Position numbers and translations under genes: made by a program. A stretch of 64,000 nucleotides of DNA from Cryptomeria japonica (taxonomy: Eukaryota > Streptophyta > Pinopsida > Cupressales > Cupressaceae), in assembly GCF_030272615.1 (NCBI RefSeq), contig NC_081405.1:603613177-603677176 (forward strand). Reading direction: 5' to 3'. The notes below the pieces were generated by a model. That model ran no database searches and was not told the origin of the DNA. It worked only from the letters and a program-made list of their open reading frames with translations. Shown piece after piece: positions 49,701 to 57,974 of the stretch (its first letter is position 1; each line of letters begins with the position of its first letter).

Positions 49701-52700
49701 TTAGAGCTATTCACATTGGAGAATATGTTTTGTTCATTAATTGCTTATATGGATGCGTAGCATGTTGATATGTTGTTTATTATGTTCTGGTGATTGCGGA
49801 TCGGTGAATTGATCTTTGGAAGATGTGTTTTGGTCCCCTCTTTCTCCTAGAGTGGATCAGCATGTGTGTTTTTGGTTTGGAAGGTATATTTTAGTTCAGG
49901 TCGACTTGGTTCAAGCTTTGATGATCTATCTTGTATATAAGGCTGAATGTGATTGAATTAAATGTGTTATGAGGTGTGGAGTGTAGATATATGATGCGAA
50001 GATAATCAGTGAGGTTCAGTAGAGAGAAGAGAAGAAGAGCTGTGTTTGAATGATATGCAAGTTGTGCTGAGACTGTGGCAAAGATATGAGACAAAGTGTT
50101 GGCTGTTTAGGTCTAAGTTGTGTGTGTTGATGTTGGTCGCTTGATGCAGAGTTCAAGGAGAGCTTCATTATCAAGAGATCCTTCTTTTCATATCATTTTT
50201 ATATCTTGCCCTGTTGCAGTTAGCTTCAGGTTTTGCAAGTCCTCTTTTGTATCTTGCCCCAAGAGTAGTTAGCATTGGTTTGCAAGTTTGGAGCAATGAG
50301 CTCTTTTCTTTGTAATCTAATATACATAGTGGATATATTTTTGTGGGCAAGTGCTCACCATAGTTTTCCCCTGATTGGGTTTTCCAGGTAGAAAATCTTG
50401 GTGTTCATGTGTTGGATGTGTGTTGGTGTTTAATTGTTTATGTGCTGAATTAATTTATGTTTTACAATGATTCATCCTCCCCCCCATCTCAATCCTGCCT
50501 TGGGTTCAACATCACAGTTTTATATTTTATAATTTTTATAATTTATAAAAATATATACATTGCCTATTGCCATACCTAAACTCCATACCCATACCTATCT
50601 CTATACCAAGACTGGCAACTTAGACAGTAAATCACCCAAATGAATATATACACTGATTTTTTACCATATATATGAATATATCACAAATATTGAACCAAAT
50701 ATCTTATAATTGTAATAAAACAACTGAAAAAGGTAGATTATTAAGTTTGTGGATAAATTGCAATATTGATATAGTATTCTAAAACAACAACATAATCTAC
50801 TCGCTCAGAAATGCACAAAAGAGAGAAAGCATTCCAAACAATTAAAGTTTTATGCAACTTGAACTACTATTCCACAATAACATAACAAAGATTGCTTGTA
50901 TAAATTCATGAAATGTGACTAACACCAGGAATTGGATTGAAGGCACCATTCTTCTTTACCATGGGCTGACTCATTTCTCTGAAGCCTCACAGATATGTTC
51001 ATCACATATGCTATCATGCAAGATTTTAAAACACAGCAATGCTACAGTACAGTTGAACAAAAACATTTAAAAATCACGCTCAGCAGGGGAAAAAAGGCAT
51101 CTGTCCTATTGCATATATTCATATAATTATATGCTAGTAAGAAAAAAGAGTTTGATGAAAAAAATTAAAAATGAAATGAATAGCAAACTAATGTTATAAA
51201 CTAGAGATATACAACCATGAACTGCTCTACAGAAATATAAAACAATTTATGTGCCGGATCAATGTTGACACAGGCCACAGCTGAAAAAAGACTACAAGAA
51301 AGAGCATTTAATCCAACACACTAAACTTTCAATTCACACATGGACCTTATCTTTGCCACAGCCCTTCTTGAAAAATAAAATAGCATAGATAAATTGATGA
51401 CTTCAAAAAAATATATATACAGCTGTACAATTTTTTAAAAGACTTTAGTTTTTAAACGGAAAGTAACCAATCAATAACCATTAACTTGGCTATTTGGTTT
51501 TCACTTTACCAGTTTAACAATTAATGCTTTCTCAAGGCGGAGATGAGACAATGTTTCACGAAGTTGCTCAGCAGAAATGAATTGCTTTCCACCAGAATAG
51601 CCCCCATGTCCACCAACAGCAGTGAGCATGTGTCCATGTGATAGGAGTCGACATCTTCCACAGAGAACTGACCTAAGCTGATGATGTTTCTTTTTCTGCA
51701 CCCAACATGAAAGACCTCAAATTTTAAATCATATCACAAAATATCAAACTGGATTTGAAAACTCACTAACTGATCTATCATCTCCTGTTGATAATATGGT
51801 ATGACATTTGATCCATGATTTCCATGATGACTTTGAAGTAAAAAAACCGAGTTAATTTCCACTTAAATTTCATGGTTTCCACATACGCAAGGTAAAGAAA
51901 ATATCAAGAACTTATGAAGATTTTGATATGACATAAATGGAAATGGACGATCATGTGCATAAACCAGAAGTTTATGCAACCCTGTCTATTGAAAAATAAA
52001 TAATAGACAACCGAAAAAATGTAATGGACCTATATATTAATCTTGAATTCTTGCAGAGCCAAAAAACAGAATATTGAAAAGTGCTTGGCCACTTGTTTAA
52101 ACAACAATAGACCATCCTCTAATCAACGCTATCCAACAGTGTCTAAATTAAACAAGATTTATTGTGGTTAATGTAAGTGGGCCTATACAAAGTATAAATG
52201 AAAAGATGTGTGTTCTTCAAGCAACTTCTGTATTCTCTGTTCCGCCCCAGTAGACATAGCCCTTTGGAACTGCTAACCCAGCTTCTCAAAAATAAGAATT
52301 CTGCCTAAACAGCACATCAAAATGAGGATATGCCTTCCATAAATATAGTGTATAATCCAGTATCCAGGTAACAGAAGCGGCCCATGAAGTTGAATGAGAA
52401 AGGGGTTCCAAACCTGCCTCTCAACATTCAAGGGCACAAGGCAAATATCTCTTCCCCACCAACTTCTTCAGCATTCCACAGCTATTAAAGCAACATTCGT
52501 CCCCATCATACCCAGCTTCTTAAGACCAAATAAAATCTTCTCCCCTGATTAATAAAATGCATGGCCAGTACCTTTTGAGTTGCCCAGAATTTAGAATAAT
52601 GAAAACCAATGCATGTTTAAAACTTCAAAGGATGGCCACTTCTTTATTGACCCTGACAAAGGAGATTCTAAAGGCAACTACAGTTTTTAGCACAATTATT

Positions 52701-55700
52701 TGTGCTGTATTAGGAACATCGGACCATGTTATGGTCTGGCCAGACAATCTTGTCTACTGCACCAGTGTGCTCAGTCTGCACCCCTAATTGAACCTAATTC
52801 ACACAGGAGGCAGGCCAATATAGCTTCACCTTTGTCTGCATTTTAAATTTGTCTATAGCCAAACAATACAAAATGGAACAACATATACTGTGGAACCAAT
52901 CTTCAAATCATAAGGGGAAGCTCCTGATATCTAAATAAACTTAGAACTAACAAAATTTACAACTATGATCGCTATACATCGTTTCATGGTGGGGTTTGCA
53001 TAAATATAAATATCTAATTGACTATGTTTTGCCTGGATGAAAGCATCAAAATATCAACAATCAAGACCAGCAATGAGATTTTCAAAATAAGGAGGATAAA
53101 CAATTCAAGAACGAATAAGCACAATTTTCTACTGATTAATGCAGGGGCCAGTATTTGGCTATAAACAATGCTTTAATAGAATAGCACCAATGGATGTTGA
53201 CTATTGGCTGGTAAAGATAAATCAATGGATGCATTCTAGTCAATGAGAACAGATCTATCAACTCGGTCCAAGAATATGACAATGACTAAACAACAATGAC
53301 AAGACAATATGAAAGATTGTTGACCATGACAATACATGTATTTGCATGAATGCTTTGTGTCTTGTATATATTAATGTGTATGCTCCGTGTTTGGCGCATA
53401 CCTGATGTATTTCCAGCATGTATTCTATTTTGGGTTGATTTAGAATACGAGCATAATGAGAGTGAACCAAAAAGATACGAATTTGTTAAGAAAATAATGC
53501 TGCATTCAAGGTCATAGACGTGTGTCATGCTTCTAATCCTCATCTTAATATATAAGTTCTTGCCTTAACATTAAGAGATATCTACCCTATCATGTAAACA
53601 TTGGAAAAACCTAATCTAAGCCTACTACATCACAAGAAGGATCTAAAGATAACAAATCTCCAAGATATGGTTGAGGGATCCTCACATTGAAAGATTTGGT
53701 TAAAATTATCATTGCTTGAGGACTAAGTTACGGTTCTTTGGGTATTGGCTTGGGCCCGGGTCCTAGTTCGTGCCCGGTCCTGGTCTGGCCCGGGTTCGAC
53801 CTAGGTTCCACCCGGGTCCTTCCCAGGTGGCCGGGTTCCCTGTGGATCCTGCCTTCCCAGGTGGCCGGGTTCCTTGTGGGTCTTGCGACACAGGACCCAC
53901 AGGGAACCCAGCCACTTGGGAAGGACCCGGGTGGAACCCAGGTCGAACCCAGGAGGACCCGGGTGAACCCAGGAGGACCCGAGTGAACCCAGGCCCATGG
54001 GTTCCCAAAAACGGGGCCCACGAGTCAAAAAACAATAAAAACCAAAAAAAAAGTACTTTAAAAAATAGTTAATTAATAATTAAACCCTAATTCGCCCCTT
54101 TAAATCCCATAGATGGCTTGTAATTTGAATTTTTATTGTGTCATGACATATTCACATTTTGAAACTTGAATCAGTTGAAACTTGAAACTTGAATATTATC
54201 TTTTTTGCAAATTATGAATATGATATTAGACTTTAGTTATTAGTTTACTGATAACATTTGCGATATATGGATATTTATTGGCATTGGCAATTATGGATTT
54301 ATGATTTATGATTTATGTATGGAAAGTCACATTGTATATTTTATTTTTGTTTGGATATATATAAATTTGTAATTAATATATGTATATATGTACGGACGAA
54401 CCCGTACCCGTACCCAAGAAATTTTTTTTTTGGCCGAACATGCGAACCTGAACCCGAATCCGAACCCGAACCGGTAACTTAGCTTGAGGACAAGCAATTT
54501 CAAGAAGGGCAGACTGTCATACCCCCGCCAGAGATGAGAACACAGTCAGGTTATGACATTTATATCAATTAAAAAATTGAAGAAATTAAAAATTAAATAA
54601 GGGCCAACTAAGATTAATTGGCCATGAGGATTAATTAAAGTTAAACAGCCAATACATAGAGGGCCAACTAAGATTTAGGTTAATTGAACAAAAATTTAAT
54701 CAAAGGCCGACCTATTTAGTGTTTTAAAATAAATTTAATTGAAGAGACCGACCCCTTTTAATAAGTCAAATCTCTTTGACAAGTCATCCCTCCTTAAAGA
54801 AAACGCACTTTTTGGTTATGGTATAAAAGGGGGGCTGGAAGAGGAAGGTTGGGGGGTAACCCAACGAAATATTGTAGGGTGTAATAGCAGATATAAGCAG
54901 AGATAAACATCAAGGGCAGCTAATTAATAAACAGCAGCAGTGATACTATATGTAAAGCAGCAATTAAGGAATAGATAAGGCAGCGATTGGTTTTAGTGAG
55001 ATTTCATTTAGAAATTGGGCTTGATGAGGTATTATTATGAAAAGGGTAAGATCATTCTTAAGGGACAGCAGTCTCCAAAGGTCGTCTCTATCCATGATGC
55101 ATTAGAATATAAAATATGAAACGCCACGATGGAGGAGGGCATGATGAAAAAACAATCCAAAAACCATCGGTACCCATAAGAGCAGATAAATTACTAAAAT
55201 ATCAGCGATCAGGCATACAAATCAGATCAGAAATCATTAACTACTACAGGCAATAGCATTATTGCTCGTTGGTGGTATGCATGAGTATATGTTTGATACA
55301 CATGCTTAATATATGCAATATGGATCAGGGAGACCTGATCTGAGTAAGAAATATTCAGCCATACACCCATTGTGCATTATTCATCATATATATATTCTGC
55401 CCAATAATCAAATATATGTGAAGTTGGTGGAAATAAGCTAGGGAGATGCAGTTTACCGGTCCCCTCAAACTAAGTAGACCACCCCCAAGGAATGGATTCT
55501 GTCATAGTGGTACGTTCCTGCCACTTGTGGGCCAAGGGGCAAGTTGTCATAGTTGGATGCCTGGCGCTCTAGGGCTTAGTTGGGCTGAGCAATTTAGGCA
55601 TCCTTTTGAGTTTTCCTATCAAACTAAACTATGATTGATTATGTGGTAGTTAACTAGTAATAATGTTATGATTCCAAATTTCTATGTAATATATTTGATT

Positions 55701-57203
55701 TTGTTCATTGTTTCTTATGCTTATTAATGATTTAAATGAATTTACTTCAGTATGTTATTGTTAAAAATCAATTTTAGGCACAAACAGGTTAATTCCAAAT
55801 TGGGGACATTACAGCCTTGACAAAGCTTGCGAGCATAGACAAGTTCAGATGGTGTTCAAATTCTATGGGCCTCACGACTCCTAACATATGGGACCTTGTT
55901 GTTTCCATTAGCTCTTCAAAGGTGTTCAACAAGTGGGAGAATGTCAGGAATAAAGTGATTCAACCTTTGATAATTTCTAACATGATTATTTATTTATTTG
56001 CCTATGTTATTATTTATTTTTTGTGCGCTCCATTTGTTGAAGATTACTCAAAACAGATTTGGAAATGGAACTTTGTTATCACAAGTGTGAATTGTACATG
56101 TGCATGTTCATTGCAAGTTGAGTTTTGTAATTGTAAACTCTATAAATACAAGTACTGAAATTATTTGTATGTACTGTTACGCTATCGGAATTATTCCAAA
56201 ATCCAAAACTCGTGTAGTCTCAAAAAATGTAACTGGATTGTTTAATGCAATTTTGAGTGAGTTTCTGGATTGTAGAGTATTTCTCTCGAAAGAATTTTAC
56301 ATTTATTTATGGTGTTGTTTTTCATGTTTCTTGTAATATGCATCTTCTTTACAGTAATTATTTAAAGGTTTAAAAATTTGCACAATCTTCCCTCCGTAGA
56401 TTGGTGTTGGAAACTGCCTTGCTTCCTTTCAACGATGGAAATGAGGATTTTATGAAATTACACAATATTATTAAAGAAAACGATCTAGCAGATTAAGCGA
56501 AGGAAATACATTCAAAAATTACAGAAGATCAGCTAAGCCAGCACTTCAGAACTAAACGAGATTATCTCAAGGAGACTTAGGCGAATTGCGGTATATTAGC
56601 AAAGACTTCGGCGAATTGTGAGATATTAGCAAAGACTTCAGCACGTTGTACGAAATTAAAAGAGCTCAAGATTAAAAAAATCATTGGAGATACAATACTT
56701 ACTAGTTCGTAGGTTTCAGGGGTTATATATCCTGGGGCGTCGACCTCCACAGTCTGCACTGGCGCCCCGCATCCATAACAGCACGGCTTGTTGGAAAGCC
56801 CTAGCACATTCCTCTTCTTATTTTTCCTCTTCTCCTTCATATCCTCCCTTTTCTTTTTTTCACCTGACCATGCAATATCACGTTTGGCAAGAGCTCTCTC
56901 CAGAAATATGTCTCCTCTGCTCTTGGTTGAGGTGCCTGGCTCAAGTCTCTCGGCATCATTACTGTCTTTTGCAACTTTTTGAGCGGCTACTGTTGAGAAA
57001 TCTTTTGCCCGTGTATCTGCTCTACAGCGCGGAGACTTAAGTTTTACATATTTTGACGGTAATGAGCTGCCTTTAAGTGATCTTGGCTGGATGAGGAATG
57101 AAACTTCGTTAGCATGAAGGGAATTTGTGCGGGAGAAACTGTTCGAAGGATGGATAAATGATGGAGCGAGAGTCGATCCGTAGTGAGCAGAAGTCATGTT
57201 CAT
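18137..57203 (-). CDS. BPG2: BPG2-like chloroplast circularly permuted GTPase, 5' part (4 exons)
   Basis: Host gene spanning most of the window. Joining 57203-56703, 51695-51510, 18415-18329 and 18216-18137 on the minus strand gives an unbroken frame of about 285 codons. Visible: a Ser/Thr-rich N-terminus typical of a chloroplast transit peptide, a basic segment, a CxxC pair (CCYGCG near residue 142 and CGRC at 179-182) like the YqeH zinc finger, the stretch [12 protein letters not shown], and the G4 motif TKVD (257-260) ahead of any P-loop, which is the circularly permuted GTPase order. Known for the family: BPG2 acts in chloroplast rRNA processing and plastid translation. All four junctions have GT donors and AG acceptors. 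The P-loop half (G1-G3) was not found and is expected beyond the left edge, so intron 4 is at least 18136 bp. NOA1 or a second BPG2 paralogue are alternatives. No internal stop is seen, so it is probably functional. Confidence 0.86.
18329..18415 (-). CDS. BPG2: BPG2-like gene, exon 3
   Basis: 29 codons between TTTGTAG and GTAAGT, phase 0. It reads [10 protein letters not shown] at the start and ends NPIIMVATK, supplying the first two residues of the G4 motif TKVD. It lies 33094 bp downstream of exon 2; the intron between them holds the transposon nest. Confidence 0.85.
18416..19222 (-). other. BPG2-like gene, end of intron 2
   Basis: Ends (minus strand) at the TTTGTAG acceptor of exon 3. It holds a 110-codon minus-strand frame (18776-18444) with an AG-preceded start near 18729. 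That frame is not homologous to the host protein as I know it and is treated as unassigned. Confidence 0.45.
20141..20480. repeat. 85-bp tandem repeat in the solo LTR
   Basis: About four copies, starting near 20141, 20226 and 20311 and, after a shortened unit, near 20459. Each has CCGCCCAAGCACTCA, GCGCCAAAATGGAGGGGTCA and AAATTCCTCCTCCA. Short plus-strand frames here are products of the repeat. Confidence 0.8.
21879..21887 (+). promoter_or_regulatory. TATA box of the solo LTR
   Basis: TATATAAAG in a GC-richer context (GGCC upstream, GGGGTGACCC downstream), on the element's plus strand. It corresponds in position to TATATAAGC on the minus strand near 25380 in the related element. Confidence 0.6.
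22708..23158. other. Unassigned intron DNA
   Basis: No open frame of note and no repeat terminus. It lies between the solo LTR and the microsatellite that received hAT element C. Confidence 0.4.
23159..23230. repeat. (TA)n/(CA)n microsatellite
   Basis: Alternating TA and CA runs. The last eight bases, TATATACA, are the left target duplication of the hAT element; the microsatellite resumes at 43590 on the other side. Confidence 0.9.
24504..28655 (-). mobile_element. Large solo LTR (4.15 kb) inside the copia 5' LTR
   Basis: On the minus strand it starts TGTTGTGACGTTTTCACACA at 28655 and ends AAAATACACGTCAACA at 24504. Target duplication GTAAG (24499-24503) and ATAAG (28656-28660), one mismatch. 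Both ends match the solo LTR at 19223-22702. A TATATAAGC box lies near 25380 on the minus strand, about 0.88 kb from the 3' end. No retrotransposon coding region or second LTR copy is inside, so it is a solo LTR, although a non-coding LARD-like element cannot be excluded. It carries the periodic hairpin motif at 26810-28310. Confidence 0.82.
26810..28310. repeat. Periodic hairpin repeat, twelve copies
   Basis: A 33-36-bp motif of the form GCTCTGGTCCTTCAGTGAGG then GACGGGAGCAC starts near 26810, 26974, 27151, 27318, 27485, 27528, 27695, 27862, 28028, 28204, 28237 and 28272. Most intervals are 164-177 bp; three are 33-43 bp. The left half GTGCTC(T)GGTCC is an imperfect inverted repeat of the right half GGGAC(G)GGAGCAC, so each copy can form a hairpin. 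Sequence between copies is largely unrelated. Confidence 0.85.
29287..29298 (+). promoter_or_regulatory. Copia primer-binding site
   Basis: TGGTATCAGAGC, complementary to the 3' end of plant initiator tRNA-Met, immediately after the 5' LTR. Confidence 0.95.
29334..33361 (+). pseudogene. Copia Gag-Pol polyprotein, disabled
   Basis: Gag: [15 protein letters not shown] (UBN2-type) and the zinc knuckle [14 protein letters not shown] (about residues 253-266). Protease: [13 protein letters not shown]. Pre-integrase: [10 protein letters not shown]. Integrase: [26 protein letters not shown]. Reverse transcriptase: [51 protein letters not shown]. RNase [19 protein letters not shown], ending [10 protein letters not shown]. 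Defects: an in-frame TGA at 31005, a 1-bp loss in an A-run near 31359-31366 that shifts frame, and YVDI in place of the catalytic YVDD, which should inactivate the transcriptase. Otherwise the 1340-codon frame is intact. Order protease-integrase-RT-RNase H is diagnostic of Ty1-copia. The ATG at 29334 follows the primer-binding site by 35 bp; a start at a later codon is possible. Confidence 0.95.
33362..33623 (+). repeat. Short direct repeats between copia pol and 3' LTR
   Basis: Four to five copies of a motif close to CTATGCTTGTGTGCTAGA follow the polyprotein stop, ending shortly before the polypurine tract. Confidence 0.75.
33624..34289 (+). repeat. Copia 3' LTR
   Basis: 666 bp, uninterrupted, TG...CA ends, preceded by the polypurine tract GTTAAGAGGGAG. 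It has 19 bp near 33750 absent from the 5' LTR. It is followed by the AATTA duplication and LINE ORF1 sequence. Confidence 0.95.
35314..39508 (+). pseudogene. LINE ORF2: endonuclease, reverse transcriptase, RNase H
   Basis: About 1398 codons. Endonuclease motifs intact: [35 protein letters not shown]. Reverse transcriptase: [46 protein letters not shown]. The catalytic aspartates are damaged (LHISKAYD for the usual LDLSKAYD; FVDN for FADD). The zinc-finger linker reads [18 protein letters not shown]. The C-terminal RNase H has [20 protein letters not shown] and [18 protein letters not shown], the archaeal-like RNase H reported for plant L1 elements. A 1-bp frameshift lies near 35512, with stops at 36356 (TGA), 37172 (TAG), 37385 (TAG), 38933 (TGA) and 39000 (TGA); several look like TGG or CAG decayed by C-to-T change. 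Confidence 0.93.
39640..40740. repeat. TATA-rich low-complexity region in the LINE
   Basis: About 1.1 kb dominated by (TA)n with ACATA and GTATA interruptions, lying between ORF2 and ORF3. Frames in it encode Tyr/Ile repeats and are not genes. Copy 2 of the LINE has only about 0.5 kb between RNase H and ORF3 and lacks this tract. Confidence 0.9.
41186..41824 (+). pseudogene. LINE ORF3, unknown protein (copy 1)
   Basis: 213 codons from ATG 41186 to TGA 41824, with two in-frame stops (TAG 41279, TGA 41351). I do not recognise the family. It aligns along its length with the frame at 61627-60869 downstream of the other LINE copy: [15 protein letters not shown] here against SRMMAFRGSVKHERW there; [11 protein letters not shown] against [20 protein letters not shown] against NVDDNLMIP; PILLIDD against [18 protein letters not shown] against TKWWVNYMKEE. 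The stretch of 27 residues from ERMKG has no gap between copies. It is alpha-helical in character with a Ser/Lys/Pro-rich basic tail ([17 protein letters not shown]). Its constant place after RNase H suggests a third element-encoded protein. Role unknown. Confidence 0.72.
41825..43000 (+). other. LINE 3' UTR and A-run
   Basis: Non-coding. Includes a 46-bp direct duplication near 42755-42840 (GGAACCATTATCATC twice), an AATAAA-like signal near 42956 and a terminal run of A's at 42992-43000, followed by AT-rich hAT element C sequence. Confidence 0.65.
43590..43855. repeat. Microsatellite and 54-bp duplication
   Basis: (TA)n, (TG)n and (CATA)n runs. The block ATTCACAATTGCCAATAAAC through CATAATTTGC occurs at about 43664-43717 and again at 43793-43846. 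The same block, diverged, lies in reverse orientation at about 49260-49310, so it is hAT 3'-UTR sequence rather than random DNA. Confidence 0.8.
43920..45760 (-). pseudogene. hAT transposase pseudogene (DUF659 and dimerisation regions)
   Basis: Minus strand. It starts with [28 protein letters not shown] (the DGW of the first catalytic Asp), then [37 protein letters not shown] and [14 protein letters not shown] of the DUF659 domain. Then come VVEK-stop and ITQ-stop-KHFLKEC, GHGFIYL[13 protein letters not shown], a probable intron (donor at 44368, about 44270-44368), [20 protein letters not shown] and [16 protein letters not shown] of the dimerisation domain. Many stops. No BED finger recognised upstream. 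The termini of this copy were not identified. It is close in sequence to the fragment at 377-3742. Confidence 0.85.
45761..48528. other. Unassigned intron DNA
   Basis: The left part may hold the N-terminal end of the hAT gene. At 46325 the plus strand reads TGTAATATCCCGGTCAAG, which looks like a gypsy LTR edge, but no matching other end was found. Around 47600-48180 lie short plus and minus frames with no known domain; 48030-48130 has words such as GGGTTCACCCAA and GAACCCAACCC. Confidence 0.35.
48811..49150 (+). repeat. 173-bp tandem duplication of a hAT 3' coding remnant
   Basis: Two copies starting GGGTGAT(A/G)AG, each with GCTAGTGGAAGTGGCATTGTA and TTCAAATGAAATTGAACCAA. It derives from the C-terminal tail of the hAT transposase, now non-coding. 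Confidence 0.82.
49321..50511 (+). mobile_element. Copia-type solo LTR (1.2 kb)
   Basis: TGTTGGAAGTATG...GGGTTCAACA with duplications TCATA (49316-49320) and TCACA (50512-50516), one mismatch. It shares GTCATTGATGTCAA near the start and a C-rich run before the terminal ACA with the LTR at 906-3446. It is inserted in hAT element D. Confidence 0.8.
50632..51509 (-). other. BPG2-like gene, start of intron 2
   Basis: AT-rich intron sequence after the exon 2 donor GTAAAG. No element termini or coding frame recognised. Confidence 0.5.
51510..51695 (-). CDS. BPG2: BPG2-like gene, exon 2
   Basis: 62 codons, phase 0 at both ends. The acceptor is TTGGGTGCAG and the donor CTG|GTAAAG. It encodes the second half of the CxxC finger ([12 protein letters not shown]), a Gly-rich loop ([14 protein letters not shown]) and ends ALIVKL, which continues as VDIVDF in exon 3 some 33 kb away. 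Confidence 0.85.
51696..53714 (-). other. BPG2-like gene, intron 1, proximal part
   Basis: No gene recognised. Short frames (for example 52557-52787 plus and 53543-53286 minus) have no known domain. The far end (near 53640-53722) should be the last internal bases of a gypsy element whose 3' LTR is at 54515, because the TTGAGGACAAGCAA track before that LTR is interrupted here. Confidence 0.45.
53723..54482. mobile_element. Short hAT element E (760 bp)
   Basis: The left end CTAAGTTACGGTTC and the right end read inward CTAAGTTACCGGTTCGGGTT. Perfect 8-bp duplication CTTGAGGA (53715-53722, 54483-54490). Subterminal CGAACC and ACCCGTACCC words cluster at the right end. The left third is GC-rich and forms a long imperfect hairpin (53792-53950). 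The right part (54110-54400) is AT-rich and resembles the 3' UTR of the hAT transposase copies. No coding capacity; frames in the GC-rich part arise from the hairpin repeats. Confidence 0.88.
53792..53950. repeat. GC-rich inverted repeat in hAT element E
   Basis: The left arm runs GGGTTCGACCTAGGTTCCAC and on through CCGGGTTCC; the right arm (53892-53950) is its complement, ending GGTGGAACCCAGGTCGAACC. The left arm has an extra duplication of CCTTCCCAGGTGGCCGGGTT. The loop centre is near TTGCGACAC. Confidence 0.85.
54491..55813 (+). mobile_element. Gypsy-type 3' LTR with polypurine tract
   Basis: LTR 54515-55813 starts TGTCATACCCCCGCC and ends AATTGGGGACATTACA. It is preceded by CAAGAAGGGCAGAC, a polypurine tract, and by TTGAGGACAAGCAA, the same internal track seen complemented beside the LTR at 8937. 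A TATA box (GGTATAAAAGG) lies near 54820. No 5' LTR or pol was found to the left, so the element is 5'-truncated. ORFs here are not considered genes. Confidence 0.72.
55814..56702 (-). other. BPG2-like gene, intron 1, distal part
   Basis: Starts (minus strand) at the GTAAGT donor of exon 1. The segment 56577-56640 repeats a short unit (GCGAATTG.G..ATATTAGCAAAGACTTC twice). The plus-strand frame 55817-56158 has no recognised domain. Confidence 0.45.
56703..57203 (-). CDS. BPG2: BPG2-like gene, exon 1
   Basis: 167 codons from the ATG at 57203 to a GTAAGT donor at 56702. The start is the first of two close in-frame ATGs (Met1, Met3). Residues 1 to about 65 are rich in Ser, Thr, Leu and Arg with few acids, as in a plastid transit peptide. 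A Lys/Arg-rich stretch follows ([18 protein letters not shown]). The exon closes with [10 protein letters not shown] and PETYEL, which runs without a gap into KKKHHQLR of exon 2. The downstream intron 1 is 5007 bp. Confidence 0.85.
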
Positions 57204-57960
57204 GTCGTTCGACGGCGAAAATAATGTATGTACAGATTATAAGCGTTTCAGCAATGACGGAATGGAGTTCACCATTTTATCTTTAACAGATTATGTATGT
57301 GAGGAATTTTTAAAATTAATGTAGTTATTGCGAATTTATTTATGTCTAATATTAAACAGAGATGCATATGTTGCAGTGAGTGCAATGTCATGTCCTACTG
57401 AGGGTAATGACATGTGGTAGTGAGTATTTCTAACAAATTTTGTGATCGAGACAATATAAATTTAAAGTTAATTTTATCAAAATAAAAATAAAAAAAATTA
57501 TGTTTATAAATTATTTTTTCATATAAAAATAACTATTACAATATATAATATATATAATAGTGTTCATGTCAATAGAATCAGTATTACACTTAAAAAGCTG
57601 ATTTAATGAACTAGCCTTTGTATTGAAAGAAGGTGCAAGGCTTACTCATATAGAAAAATATCTATTAAGTTACTACATGATGGATGTATATTGTTTAGTG
57701 TATAATTTTTTAGCATGATTTTGAGATACTTACAATAATTTGTTAAACAATAGAAAAATATTTGAATTACATATTTGCTTATAGTTAATTGAAGAAAAGA
57801 TTTACAATAATTTTAACTATGAATATTTTGTAATTATGATTCTTTTTGGTTGTATGGAATTGCTAAAACTAGTTTTTTTCTTGTAACTCTAATGGTATTG
57901 TGTCTAGTGTTTAACAATAGACACAATGTGTCAGGTTCCTGCCAATAGTGTGGTTAGTTT
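57204..57960 (-). promoter_or_regulatory. Upstream region of the BPG2-like gene
   Basis: Directly 5' of the ATG at 57203. A weak TATA-like TTATAAT lies near 57240 on the minus strand, about 40 bp upstream of the ATG. The region further out is AT-rich without a recognisable element. The promoter is inferred from position only. Confidence 0.4.
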
Positions 57961-57974
57961 AGTGGGGAGACATA

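Larger units (their letters stand above)
48529..50623. mobile_element. hAT element D with a copia solo LTR inside
   Basis: The left end CTATGTTACCGATTCTC and the right end read inward CTAAGTTGCCAGTC are inverted. The 8-bp duplication is ACAATAAA (48521-48528) and ACAGTAAA (50624-50631), one mismatch. Without the LTR it is about 0.9 kb. The segment 48811-49320 matches the hAT transposase 3' end and 3' UTR of the 43.9-45.8 kb copy (for example GGGATTTAA and GAGTGTGTTGACTTAGATG), so it is an internal-deletion derivative that kept the 3' part. That part is duplicated (173-bp unit, 48811 and 48984). Confidence 0.85.

Noticed and set aside
53728-54072. Overlapping Pro/Gly-rich frames of 75-100 codons on both strands
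   Set aside because: They come from the GC-rich inverted repeat in the hAT element and mirror each other across strands.
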